A stretch of DNA of 64,000 nt. Origin: Puniceicoccaceae bacterium K14. GTDB taxonomy: Bacteria > Verrucomicrobiota > Verrucomicrobiia > Opitutales > Opitutaceae. Shown here one piece after another: positions 31,546 to 39,820 of the stretch (positions within the stretch are counted from its first letter, which is position 1; each line of letters begins with the position of its first letter). The DNA is taken from contig JAKYXN010000021.1 in the NCBI GenBank assembly GCA_022538095.1, forward strand, positions 1-64,000. The letters are read 5' to 3'. Position numbers and translations under genes: made by a program. A model generated the notes under the pieces. It saw only the letters and a program-made list of their open reading frames with translations. It made no database searches and was not told the DNA's origin.

Positions 31546-34500
31546 GCGCCTCGACAAAACCAGTAACAGAAACAGAGGAGCCTGAATTGTTTGGAGTTGA
31601 GGCGGATAGCACCGTATCGGCTCAGGAAAACATTCCGCTGCCTTGGTTCATTGGGCAGGCTCGATTGCCTTTAAGGTATATCACAGATGTTTTTTATCGA
31701 TACACTAAGTCTTCTAGCAGTGGCGGAGGAAAAGGAAAGTCTGGTGGGGCGCGAACATTGAATTACGGCTCTTTTGCTGCAGTGTTTGGGGTTGGTCCGA
31801 TTGATAAGATAAGCACGATCCTGTTTAATAACCGAATCGTTTGGTCTGGTTCGATTAGTAGGGATGAGTCGAACCCTGTTTATGCAGATATTTCTACGGC
31901 TGATGGGAATTTTCGAATTTATTGGGGAACCGCGGCGCAGGAGAAGGATACTGTGCTTTTTGATAACTTAGAAGTGGATGAAGGTATGGAGTTTCCTCCA
32001 TATAAAAACATCCCTTACTTGGTTTGCACTAAGGTTGCTTTTGGAACGGGGCTTAGACCGGAAAACATTGAAGTTCTTGTATGGAGAGCTCCGCATGCCG
32101 CCCCTGATTCGCTAGTCAAGAACTTAAGCTGGGAGGGTGGAAATGCCGTATCTGGTGTATCGGAAATATTGCTTAGTCCAATCTTTGGGGCTGGCATGAG
32201 CGAAGGCGATATAATCGATTTGGATAGCTGGGAGGATGCTTCAAGCAACACAGTTTATGCGGAAGCTTACGCGACGGACAGCAACCCGAGCCATGTTGCA
32301 CTCTATGGTCATATCTCTCCAAAGTTCACGCGAGTGACGACTTTTAAGCGGGCGATTTTGGATATTTTTAGTTACATAGACGCCTTCCTGAGTGTTCGTG
32401 AAGGGCGGTTCCACGTAGGTATCGTGAGACACGATGGGAGTCCTCATACGGGGTTGTCTGAGTTGACGCATCATGAGTTTACGAGCACGCCTAGGGTGGG
32501 AGCTGTTGAAAAGGACAATGTATCAAGAATAGTGACGAGCTACTATGATGCTGAACTGAAGTTCAAAAAGTCTATATCGGTAGGCGAATTGTCTAGTGAG
32601 TATGAGCGAAGTGATGGAAAACGTAAGACTCTGAAGCTTGAATTGGATCATTTTGTGACGTCTTGGCAGTCGGAACGTTACTCAAAAAAAGCAGCTCTCA
32701 TCCAAAAACTGCGTATAAACGAAATTACGGGGCGCGTTTTCTCGGATGCCCTTCAAGGAAGGACTATAGGAGACTTTGTTACTATAAATCTGCCAGCTAG
32801 CGAACTGAATGTGGATTGCTTTATATCGCGAGTGGAGCGACGTATAGGCGATGTGGATATGCTGGTGACTTTAACGCAGGATTTTAGCAGTATTCCGAAG
32901 CCATATGTTGAACCGCATAATTTGCGGCCGTCTATCAATATTGATACTCCAACTCCAATATTGAACTACAAGTTGATGCAAGTGGTTTATTTTGCGACAA
33001 TGACGCGGCCACAGGTTTTTTTATTGGCAGAAAAACCGCAATCCGATGCGATTGGATTCAATGTTCACTATAGTGATGACGACACGACTTTTGATGAGAT
33101 CGGAAACCAGGAAGTATACTCGTTGCGAGGGTCGGTCGTGAATGTGGTTGCTGATACTGACACGACTGTGAGAGTGAATGCGTCTGGGTTTGATATCAAT
33201 ATTCTGCAGAGTCGGAGTGGATCCAGCCAAAAGGCTGATGATCTAATACTTGTAATTGAAAATGAGATACTTAGTGTCGGGGATGTTGTAGCACTGGGGA
33301 ATGATGAGTATGATGTAAGCGTATTGCGAGGGCGGCAGAACACGGGTGCGGCTAACCATAGTATTGCTGATGAGGTGTGGATTGCTTTCAGGCCAAATTT
33401 GACAGTGATCGACTACACGGGGTTTCCTGATGGAGATGAAGACGGATATTTTAAACTTCAGCCATACAGCTTTCGAGGTCCGTCGAGCCTAGCGGAGGCG
33501 ACGAGCTTTGTGCATACATTCTTAGATACTGTCCTTGAATCAGCACAGAATGTGACGATTGAAAGTGGAAGCGAGTGGCTGACTCGGCACAATTCAAGTG
33601 TCTTAAGCGGCGCGTATGTGACTTGGGATGAATCTATTGACCCGGTGAGGAGCGGTTGGGAAGTTCAATGGGCAAAAACGGCGGATGTTGGCTTGGATAT
33701 TTGGTCGAGCGTATTTACGCAAACACCTGGAATATTAATAAACCCTGTTTCTGATAGAGTAGACTATACGTTTCGAATCAGACCACTGGCTTTTGGAGAA
33801 TTTGAATACAATTGGGTCTCGGAAACTCACACGATTATAGGTAAAACGTCTCGGCCTGCGAATCCAACAAACTTGAAAGTTACTCCGATCGTAGGGGGCT
33901 TGAATGTGACGTTTACGCCTGCTCCGGACTTGGATTTGAATTACACATGGTTGCAAATTCAGACTTCGCCTAACTTTAGTTTCTTTGCTGGGTACCTAAC
34001 TGCCGTATATGGTAGCAGTCATACATACCACGGATTGAGCCCCGACAATACGTATTATATATGGGCTACTAGTATAGATACGAGTGGCAATCCTGCTAGT
34101 GGTTTTATTGGGTCTGTATCTGGAAAACCAGAGGCTCAAGCAGTTGGAGTTATTGAGAAGTTTGCCGCCATCAAACCGAAAAGTGAGTTCTCATCGATTG
34201 CAGCAGGGGCATACGAAGAGATCGAGGTGGATATGCCGGGGGCACAGGTGGGCGATATTGTGAAGGCGACTTCGCGTAATGCTTTGATTCCGCATAATCT
34301 GCGTGTTGAAGAAGTGGCGACGGTTGATAAGGTCATCATTTATATAAAAAATGAAGGCACTGCCGTGTTTGATGCGTTTGACTTAGAGTTCGATGGAACA
34401 TGGACACCGGGCGATGGAATTAATACCGGAGCGCCGGAAGAGCCTATTCCGGATGTGGAAGGGGAAGCGCAGTATGGATGGTTGGATTTGTCGGCGGGCA

Positions 34501-34583
34501 CAGAGGAGTCTTTAGGCTACGTTCACACAACATCCGAATGGTTGGATTTGTCGGCGGGTACAGAGGAAACGGGAGATAGTTAA
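31542..34583 (+). CDS. Tail tip / host-specificity protein (J- or GTA gp15-like) with Fn3-like domains
   Basis: 1013 residues. The N-terminal half fits the conserved phage tail hub (NIPLPWFIGQARLPLRYITD, GPIDKISTILFNNRIVWSG, NIPYLVCTKVAFGTG). Residues about 740-890 look like fibronectin-type domains (RPANPTNLKVTPIVGGLNVT ... TYHGLSPDNTYYIWATSID). The C-terminus holds two copies of WLDLSAGTEE 21 residues apart, from a 30-nt direct DNA repeat. It determines which host receptor is used; the repeats may be a fiber attachment or variable region. Confidence 0.7.
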   Translation: MSASTKPVTETEEPELFGVEADSTVSAQENIPLPWFIGQARLPLRYITDVFYRYTKSSSSGGGKGKSGGARTLNYGSFAAVFGVGPIDKISTILFNNRIVWSGSISRDESNPVYADISTADGNFRIYWGTAAQEKDTVLFDNLEVDEGMEFPPYKNIPYLVCTKVAFGTGLRPENIEVLVWRAPHAAPDSLVKNLSWEGGNAVSGVSEILLSPIFGAGMSEGDIIDLDSWEDASSNTVYAEAYATDSNPSHVALYGHISPKFTRVTTFKRAILDIFSYIDAFLSVREGRFHVGIVRHDGSPHTGLSELTHHEFTSTPRVGAVEKDNVSRIVTSYYDAELKFKKSISVGELSSEYERSDGKRKTLKLELDHFVTSWQSERYSKKAALIQKLRINEITGRVFSDALQGRTIGDFVTINLPASELNVDCFISRVERRIGDVDMLVTLTQDFSSIPKPYVEPHNLRPSINIDTPTPILNYKLMQVVYFATMTRPQVFLLAEKPQSDAIGFNVHYSDDDTTFDEIGNQEVYSLRGSVVNVVADTDTTVRVNASGFDINILQSRSGSSQKADDLILVIENEILSVGDVVALGNDEYDVSVLRGRQNTGAANHSIADEVWIAFRPNLTVIDYTGFPDGDEDGYFKLQPYSFRGPSSLAEATSFVHTFLDTVLESAQNVTIESGSEWLTRHNSSVLSGAYVTWDESIDPVRSGWEVQWAKTADVGLDIWSSVFTQTPGILINPVSDRVDYTFRIRPLAFGEFEYNWVSETHTIIGKTSRPANPTNLKVTPIVGGLNVTFTPAPDLDLNYTWLQIQTSPNFSFFAGYLTAVYGSSHTYHGLSPDNTYYIWATSIDTSGNPASGFIGSVSGKPEAQAVGVIEKFAAIKPKSEFSSIAAGAYEEIEVDMPGAQVGDIVKATSRNALIPHNLRVEEVATVDKVIIYIKNEGTAVFDAFDLEFDGTWTPGDGINTGAPEEPIPDVEGEAQYGWLDLSAGTEESLGYVHTTSEWLDLSAGTEETGDS
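34475..34570 (+). repeat. Direct repeat encoding WLDLSAGTEE twice at the J-like C-terminus
   Basis: ATGGTTGGATTTGTCGGCGG starts at 34475 and again at 34538, exactly 63 nt apart (21 codons). About 29 of the first 30 nt are identical. It lies in the last 35 codons of the tail tip gene. Confidence 0.85.
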
Positions 34584-34600
34584 CAAAGGAGATTTATACA

Positions 34601-35425
34601 ATGCCGTATCAAAATGGGAATCGAGAATTGGTTGGAAACGGGGCTGGGTGGGCTCGCTATAGTAAGGCGCTTCAAAGTGCTCCAGCTGGAACGAATCAGG
34701 CGATTTATATAATGCAGGGATGGTTTGACACGTATGCTACTGGCGTGACCGATAATGTGAATTGGAAAAATGGCCAATGCTTTGGACTATGCTTTAATTC
34801 AATATTTCCGGTCGCGGGCTATGGAGAAGATAGTTTATTTAAAGATTTTTTTGGACCCTATGGATTGGCGCACTCCTCGGGTTTAGGGAGCGATAATGCA
34901 GAAATCAATGTGACTTCGGATGGTAGGTGGGCTACGATGGACGCCTCTTATGGGTATTCGCTTGGTACTGGCGTGGATGATCCATCTAACTACAGTAGCA
35001 GCGATGTGGATGTTACTAATGGTGGCGGATACAACTATAATTCATCAGATATTCAACGGGCGGGCTTTGCGGCGAATCCATCCGATGGTGCGAATACAGT
35101 AATTGTAATACAGGTGTATCAGGGCACAGCTCCAAGGGATGTGAAATACAATATTTGGAGATGTGATACGGGGGTTGATTTGAGTAGTTTTGATTTAGGT
35201 ACAGATTTAGATCCTAATGATCCTGGAGCAGCCATTCCAAAGTCATACAACTGGTTTACCGAGCTCCCCTTGGCGACCGAAGGAGATACAGACAACAATT
35301 GGTTAGATCCTGTTTCTGGTGATGTGCGTTTTCCTACTCATTTCATGTCTGTATACGCTATGGCTAGTCAGAAGTTGGTCATTCACAGGGTGGGAGTGCA
35401 TTACAGCGAGTTGACAATATCGTAA
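34601..35425 (+). CDS. Putative tail fiber/receptor-binding protein
   Basis: 274 residues, last gene of the late operon, after an AAAGGAG ribosome site. Rich in Gly, Ser, Asn, Tyr and Trp (GLGSDNAEINVTSDGRWATM, NYSSSDVDVTNGGGYNYNSS), as in fiber-tip proteins. C-terminus KLVIHRVGVHYSELTIS is beta-like. No family recognised. Confidence 0.5.
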   Translation: MPYQNGNRELVGNGAGWARYSKALQSAPAGTNQAIYIMQGWFDTYATGVTDNVNWKNGQCFGLCFNSIFPVAGYGEDSLFKDFFGPYGLAHSSGLGSDNAEINVTSDGRWATMDASYGYSLGTGVDDPSNYSSSDVDVTNGGGYNYNSSDIQRAGFAANPSDGANTVIVIQVYQGTAPRDVKYNIWRCDTGVDLSSFDLGTDLDPNDPGAAIPKSYNWFTELPLATEGDTDNNWLDPVSGDVRFPTHFMSVYAMASQKLVIHRVGVHYSELTIS

Positions 35426-35462
35426 CTTAACTCAATTTGGAAAAACTTTCCACGATTTTGAG

Positions 35463-35495
35463 AAGTCGAGCATCGATGAGGTGTTCGGCTTTTTT
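35463..35495 (+). terminator. Intrinsic terminator of the late operon
   Basis: Stem AAGTCGAGCA / TGTTCGGCTT (10 pairs, two G-T) with a 9-nt loop followed by TTTTATTTTT. It lies 40 nt after the last fiber gene. Confidence 0.7.
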
Positions 35496-35619
35496 ATTTT
35501 TGTTGGGGACGGTTGAGCGAAGGCTCTAAAAACATATTGTCTCTAAGCCGCCTTGGGGCAGGAAATTGGAGGGTGTTGAGCCTAAATTTGGGATTGGGAA
35601 ATTTTGGGCTTTTTTACAT

Positions 35620-35633
35620 TTTACATCTGTAAA
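35620..35633 (+). promoter_or_regulatory. Palindrome TTTACATCTGTAAA
   Basis: Perfect 6-bp arms around TC. The shape suggests a dimeric repressor operator. No second copy was seen. Confidence 0.35.
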
Positions 35634-35678
35634 CCGTATTAGGGTAAAAACTACGGGTCAACGTGTCACAAAAAAGCT

Positions 35679-35705
35679 GATACTAGGCAAATATTTCCTA
35701 GTATC
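35679..35705 (+). promoter_or_regulatory. Inverted repeat GATACTAGG / CCTAGTATC
   Basis: Perfect 9-bp arms around CAAATATTT, about 135 nt before the methylase-type gene. No T tract follows, so it is more likely an operator or RNA structure than a terminator. Confidence 0.4.
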
Positions 35706-35744
35706 GGAAAAATAGCGACAAAAAAGCGAAAAAACTTGTTTCGT

Positions 35745-35761
35745 GGTGTAAATATGGAACC
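35745..35761 (+). promoter_or_regulatory. Operator-like element GGTGTAAATATGGAACC, copy 2
   Basis: Close to copy 1 at 12961 (GGTGTAAATTTGGCAC) and to the inverted copy 3 at 38987. It is 78 nt upstream of the ATG at 35839. ATTG follows it here and also flanks copy 3. Confidence 0.4.
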
Positions 35762-35838
35762 ATTGAAGACGTTCTAAATAAAAGCGCCGCCACGGTGGAG
35801 GCGCTACAAATCGATTACACAAAAAGGAAAATATAAAA

Positions 35839-37977
35839 ATGAATACAAAAGAATATGGCCTAGATAGGGTTGATGATATCCGCGAACACATTGACGCCGG
35901 AACAATAAGCGCCAGCGAATTGAAAAACGAGTTCGGCGCGTACATGAGCTCTAGAGAGTCTATTATAGCAGATTTAAACAAGATGACTAAAAAAGTTTTA
36001 ATTCGCCGCGCTGGCTATGGCTCGAGGCTAAGCGATAAAAAAGAAAGTTTAGTTGCAAGCGTTTTGCATCGCTTGGATATGGGTTTTGTGCCTGGTAGCG
36101 GCATTACTTACGGCATGGGGGCGGGATCATGGGAAAATGCAGTAATTGAAAAGGTTGCGACTTGGACCGATGATAAAATCATTGATCACGCGAACGCTAT
36201 AAAAGAGCGAAGAGAAGCGTTTTTGCAATCGGTCGAAAATCCGCAAACAATAGCGGATTTTGAAAAGAGTATTGAATACAGGGGGGCGCGAAATTTAAAC
36301 GATCAAGACCGCGCTGAACTCAAAACGGTAAAAGCGGAAAATATAGAGCAATGGGTAAGAGAGCGCGGATTGCGTTTGCTAACTCAAGAGCAGCGTGAAC
36401 GCTTTGACGCATTGCGGGCTGAAAAAACGTTTGAAGCGGAAAAAGAGAAACGGGCGCAAAAAGCAAGTGTGAGCGCGTCGAGTGTGAGCGCAGAGTTTGA
36501 AATCGTGGAAACGGTACACACTAAGAAAGGGCATGCTCTTTACGTTGCTCAAATTAAAAAGAGGGTTGATCGTTCGGATTTCGTCGAATTGAAAGCTCGA
36601 GCAAAAAAACTCGGTGGATATTACTCGAGCTATTCAAGAGGGGGCGCCGTTCCTGGCTTTCAATTTACAGAGAGAGAAAGCGCGGTTGAATTTGCAGGGC
36701 TTGAAAAAGTCGACGGTGAAGAAAAGGCGCAAGCAAGCGAAGAGGAAAAGCAAGCGAATGCTGCGAGTAAATTGCGGACTCAAGCGCAACGCATGCAAGA
36801 CAAGGCAGAAGATTCGTTGAATAGTGATAGGAAAACGAATACAGTTAAAAGAGCGCGTGAAGCAGCAAGCGCAATTGAAAGCGCAGAACGAGAAAAGGCG
36901 TTTGCCCTTACTCTTGAGCGTATAGCTGATTTAATGGAAAGGGGCGAATGCGTGTTTTTGCAAAACATCAGACACGCAACGGAAATCGCAACACTTGATA
37001 AGGTTTTGCGGATCGCGCGAAGTAAGCGGAAAGAAAATTTGAGTAGGGACGAACGCAAAGCAATCGATTCCGAAACTATCGGAGAAAAGGAAATTGAAGC
37101 AGCACGTTTGCCGTATCCGTTATTTTATGCGGATCAGTTAGCGGATTTTGCAAAGATTGGAAGCGAAATAAAAGGCTGTAAGTCTATTGCAAATAAAGTG
37201 AGAAAAGGCGCTGATTATTTAAGTACGTTGCCAAAAAAATATGCTTACTTGAGTAATGCGGATTGGCGGGAAATGGTTAGGGAATTATTGAAGCGTATTA
37301 AACATGTTTACGGGAACGCCGGCTATATGTTGGAACGTTTTGAGGATTTTGACCGATTGGCGCGTATAGGTATTACGAATTTACCTACACTGAGAACCGC
37401 GTTGCGGGAATATTTGAGCTTGCGGGAAACTGCAAAAGAATTGGATCCGATAAAAGCAAAGGAATTGGCTCTTGTTGGCAGAAAGATTGATGGATTTTTT
37501 CCAACGCCGGAAAATATAGCTAGGCAAGTGATTGAACTAGCAGAAATAGAAGACGGTATGAACATTCTAGAGCCTAGCGCGGGAACTGGTAGACTTGTAA
37601 GTGAAGCTTTGCTTGCGGGCGCCGAGTCAATAACGGCAATTGAAGTTAATCATGATTTGTCAATGATCCTGCGCGAAAAGTTCAAGGGCTTGCCGGTTGT
37701 GGTGAGTATGGTGGATTTCATGAATATAGAACCCTACGCCACGTTTGACCGTGTTGTCATGAATCCGCCGTTTGAAAAGAGACAGGATATTGACCATATA
37801 TTGAAAGCAGTAAAGCACCTGAAAACGGGCGGGCGTTTAGTCGCAATCTGCGCGAACGGTCCAAAGCAAAGAGAAGTGCTTGAGCCTATAGCAACGGCTT
37901 GGATCGATTTACCGGCAAATTCGTTTGCTGAAAGTGGAACCGGCGTAAATGCCGCAATTGTGGTGATCGACGTATGA
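35839..37977 (+). CDS. Polyvalent-type protein with C-terminal N6-adenine methyltransferase domain
   Basis: 712 residues. The N-terminal 220 residues are of unknown fold. A middle domain (about 222-295: VHTKKGHALYVAQIKKRVDR ... KKLGGYYSSYSRGGAVPGFQ) matches, from memory, a domain found in large polyvalent phage and conjugative-element proteins. The C-terminal 160 residues are a SAM-dependent methylase: GFFPTPENIARQVIELAEIE, MNILEPSAGTGRLVSEALL (SAM motif), VVMNPPFEKRQDIDHI (NPPF, amino-methylation). It is likely an anti-restriction factor, perhaps delivered with the DNA; this is inference. The gene has its own control region after the late terminator. Confidence 0.7.
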   Translation: MNTKEYGLDRVDDIREHIDAGTISASELKNEFGAYMSSRESIIADLNKMTKKVLIRRAGYGSRLSDKKESLVASVLHRLDMGFVPGSGITYGMGAGSWENAVIEKVATWTDDKIIDHANAIKERREAFLQSVENPQTIADFEKSIEYRGARNLNDQDRAELKTVKAENIEQWVRERGLRLLTQEQRERFDALRAEKTFEAEKEKRAQKASVSASSVSAEFEIVETVHTKKGHALYVAQIKKRVDRSDFVELKARAKKLGGYYSSYSRGGAVPGFQFTERESAVEFAGLEKVDGEEKAQASEEEKQANAASKLRTQAQRMQDKAEDSLNSDRKTNTVKRAREAASAIESAEREKAFALTLERIADLMERGECVFLQNIRHATEIATLDKVLRIARSKRKENLSRDERKAIDSETIGEKEIEAARLPYPLFYADQLADFAKIGSEIKGCKSIANKVRKGADYLSTLPKKYAYLSNADWREMVRELLKRIKHVYGNAGYMLERFEDFDRLARIGITNLPTLRTALREYLSLRETAKELDPIKAKELALVGRKIDGFFPTPENIARQVIELAEIEDGMNILEPSAGTGRLVSEALLAGAESITAIEVNHDLSMILREKFKGLPVVVSMVDFMNIEPYATFDRVVMNPPFEKRQDIDHILKAVKHLKTGGRLVAICANGPKQREVLEPIATAWIDLPANSFAESGTGVNAAIVVIDV

Positions 37978-38054
37978 CAGCGATAATTTTAGGCTTAATC
38001 GCTTTTGCATTTTATATGCTCACACGAATTTTTATTAACGAATTAGAAAACTGA
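37974..38054 (+). CDS. 26-residue membrane peptide
   Basis: ATG overlapping the previous stop (TATGAC), sequence MTAIILGLIAFAFYMLTRIF then INELEN. One hydrophobic helix covers most of it. Too short to identify. Coupling to the methylase-type gene makes it plausible as a real membrane peptide. Confidence 0.35.
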   Translation: MTAIILGLIAFAFYMLTRIFINELEN

Positions 38055-38073
38055 ATACAAATATACTAGAAAA

Positions 38074-38496
38074 ATGAAAACAGGAAAATTAGCACTGAAT
38101 ACGATATTACTAGCTCTGAGATGTTTACAGGAGAACGTACATTTTCGAAATAAGGAAGATTTCGGCGAATTATTAAGCAATAATGAAATCGATACGCTTT
38201 GCGAAGATCTTAATGCACCGGTTTTGAATAGCTCACTCACTCCTAACCTAGAAAAGATGCTCGATAACTGCAGCGAGCGAGCAAAGGAACTGTTGCCATA
38301 TTATCGGCATCATTCCGCGCTCTATCTGTTTTTTGGACAAATCGATGATTTAGAAATGGAGCTAGCGGAATGTACAAACGAGACAGAGCACAAACACCTT
38401 GCAAATCGTGTGGCGTTCTTTCGGACATTAATAAGCCTTCTAATCCAGACGGCAAAGGAAGTGGCGGAACTAAAACGAGATAACAAAGCCGCTTAA
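38074..38496 (+). CDS. Helical protein, unknown
   Basis: 140 residues, mostly helical (LDNCSERAKELLPYYRHHSA ... RVAFFRTLISLLIQTAKEVA). No family recognised. It follows the membrane peptide by 19 nt and ends before a pair of terminators, so it closes this small operon. Confidence 0.5.
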   Translation: MKTGKLALNTILLALRCLQENVHFRNKEDFGELLSNNEIDTLCEDLNAPVLNSSLTPNLEKMLDNCSERAKELLPYYRHHSALYLFFGQIDDLEMELAECTNETEHKHLANRVAFFRTLISLLIQTAKEVAELKRDNKAA

Positions 38497-38522
38497 AGAT
38501 CGCTCAATATACAACTCTAAAT

Positions 38523-38552
38523 AGCCGGATGTTTAAAGCATCCGGCTTTTTT
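38523..38552 (+). terminator. Intrinsic terminator 1 after the methylase-type operon
   Basis: Perfect 9-bp stem AGCCGGATG / CATCCGGCT with loop TTTAAAG and a run of six T's. Confidence 0.92.
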
Positions 38553-38562
38553 ACGTCCACTC

Positions 38563-38585
38563 ACCGCCACTTAAGGCGGTTTTTT
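38563..38585 (+). terminator. Intrinsic terminator 2, in tandem
   Basis: Stem ACCGCC / GGCGGT with loop ACTTAA, then five T's. Only 10 nt after the first terminator. Confidence 0.8.
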
Positions 38586-38986
38586 AATGCCATTTTAAGA
38601 CGCTTTGAGGTGCCGATTCATTGCAAATGGTATTGATCATCAAACGCTTAAATGCCGCCAAACATTCGCCCGTTGACGACTCTCAACGCCGACATTACAA
38701 GCGAGTGAGCGCAGCGAAAGAGCGATTATTGATAGAGCTTAGGTTGCGTTGGATGCATAGCAGGACCTAGAGCCAAGCCAGCAACCGAGAACGCCGCTAA
38801 AACGCTCTCAATCCGGCCATTCATGATACATGGTGATTGTAAAAAATGGCGGTTTTTGAGTCGTTTTCACCCTTTCGGCGATAGACTCGCGCCTGATGCC
38901 CTGTCTCAGTGCGACAATTGTATTAGGGTTTTCTTTGAGGTCCTCAAATCGCCTAGGATTGGTCGCACTCTTTTACCTTGGCAATT

Positions 38987-39003
38987 GGTGCCAAATTTAC
39001 ACC
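38987..39003 (-). promoter_or_regulatory. Operator-like element, copy 3 (inverted)
   Basis: GGTGCCAAATTTACACC on the + strand, which is GGTGTAAATTTGGCACC on the minus strand. It matches copy 1 over 16 nt and copy 2 at 14 of 17. It lies 266 nt before terS. Confidence 0.4.
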
Positions 39004-39268
39004 ATTCAATACAGTGGCAATTGATATGCAAATAGACACAACGAGCGACATGAGAATCAGGCTCTCAGATGACGCTCAGGACGTCGATAGTTTTGAATAT
39101 GAGTGGCTTAGGTCTCTTCATGATCGACTCACACGCCTCACAAGGCACAGCCTAAAAGGCCCCCCGATAAGGAATCTCTTTCGATTTTTGACTTCCTTTG
39201 CGGGTTTCCGCGTCTGCGCGCTGTTTTCGTCAAAATCGCTGAAAAATCTAAAACCCACTTATTGAGGT

Positions 39269-39820
39269 ATGGCGAGTAAGACTCGGTTCACTAACCAGAT
39301 GGATTTAGCGAAGTACTTGGGGTGCTCTCGTGATGCTCTGAAAAAGTGGCTGAAAATGGAGAAGTTCGCTAAGGGAAGGCCGAAACGGACGGCGAACAGC
39401 ACTTACGATGGTCCGGCTTACAAGAAGTGGATGAACCTGCATGGTCTTCGTGGACGTGGATCGAGTGGTGATAGAACGGTGGTGACAATAGATGACTTAT
39501 CACCATTGGATAGGCAGAAACACAGGCAAGGTGAGTTGAAGATTGCTCAAATGGAAGAGGCTTTGGAGCAGCAAAAAAGGTCTGCAGTGGATCCGGTTCA
39601 TGCATATGAAGTAATGGTCAAATCGATTTCCTCGTTTGTAACGGATATGGAGAAATTGATGGGCGTCGAGCTGCCGCCAATGAGCGAGGGGCTTACTTCG
39701 AAACAGCAATCAGCTTTGAATCTAAAGCGGTTTCGTGAGGTTTTGAAGGATTGGAAGACGAGAAGCCAATCGGAGTTTTTTGAATTAAGGAAGAAGAGTG
39801 TTCATAGAAGAAATAACTGA
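39269..39820 (+). CDS. Terminase small subunit-like protein
   Basis: 183 residues, after TTGAGGT. N-terminal helix-turn-helix, TNQMDLAKYLGCSRDALKKW (residues about 8-27), for packaging-site recognition. The C-terminal helices (QKRSAVDPVHAYEVMVKSIS) could oligomerise. It overlaps the large terminase gene by 23 nt, the usual TerS-TerL arrangement. Confidence 0.7.
   Translation: MASKTRFTNQMDLAKYLGCSRDALKKWLKMEKFAKGRPKRTANSTYDGPAYKKWMNLHGLRGRGSSGDRTVVTIDDLSPLDRQKHRQGELKIAQMEEALEQQKRSAVDPVHAYEVMVKSISSFVTDMEKLMGVELPPMSEGLTSKQQSALNLKRFREVLKDWKTRSQSEFFELRKKSVHRRNN

Larger units (their letters stand above)
35426..35838. other. 413-nt gap with hairpins and operator-like sites, no gene
   Basis: Contains the late-operon terminator (35463), a 14-nt palindrome TTTACATCTGTAAA (35620-35633), a 9-bp hairpin GATACTAGG / CCTAGTATC (35679-35705), an operator-like GGTGTAAATATGGAACC (35745-35761) and a GC-rich hairpin (35783-35805). 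This looks like the promoter and control region for the methylase-type gene at 35839. Confidence 0.6.
38497..39268. other. 772-nt largely non-coding region upstream of the terminase genes
   Basis: Holds the two tandem terminators and the inverted operator-like copy at 38987-39003. Short open frames at 38823-39035 and 39026-39265 lack ribosome sites and recognisable sequence. The region upstream of terS is where a packaging (cos/pac) site would usually lie; I cannot see one directly. Confidence 0.55.

Noticed and set aside
31542-35425. Diversity-generating retroelement acting on tail genes
   Set aside because: No reverse transcriptase or template/variable repeat pair; the only repeat is the WLDLSAGTEE duplication.
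12961-39003. GGTGTAAATTTGGCAC as the att core
   Set aside because: The outer copies are inverted relative to each other and both lie inside the prophage, whereas att sites are direct repeats at its ends.
38823-39035. 70-codon open frame upstream of terS
   Set aside because: Runs through the operator-like repeat, has no ribosome site and no conserved sequence.
39026-39265. Open frame just before terS
   Set aside because: No ribosome site, composition unlike neighbouring genes and no recognisable sequence; more likely part of the non-coding control or packaging region.
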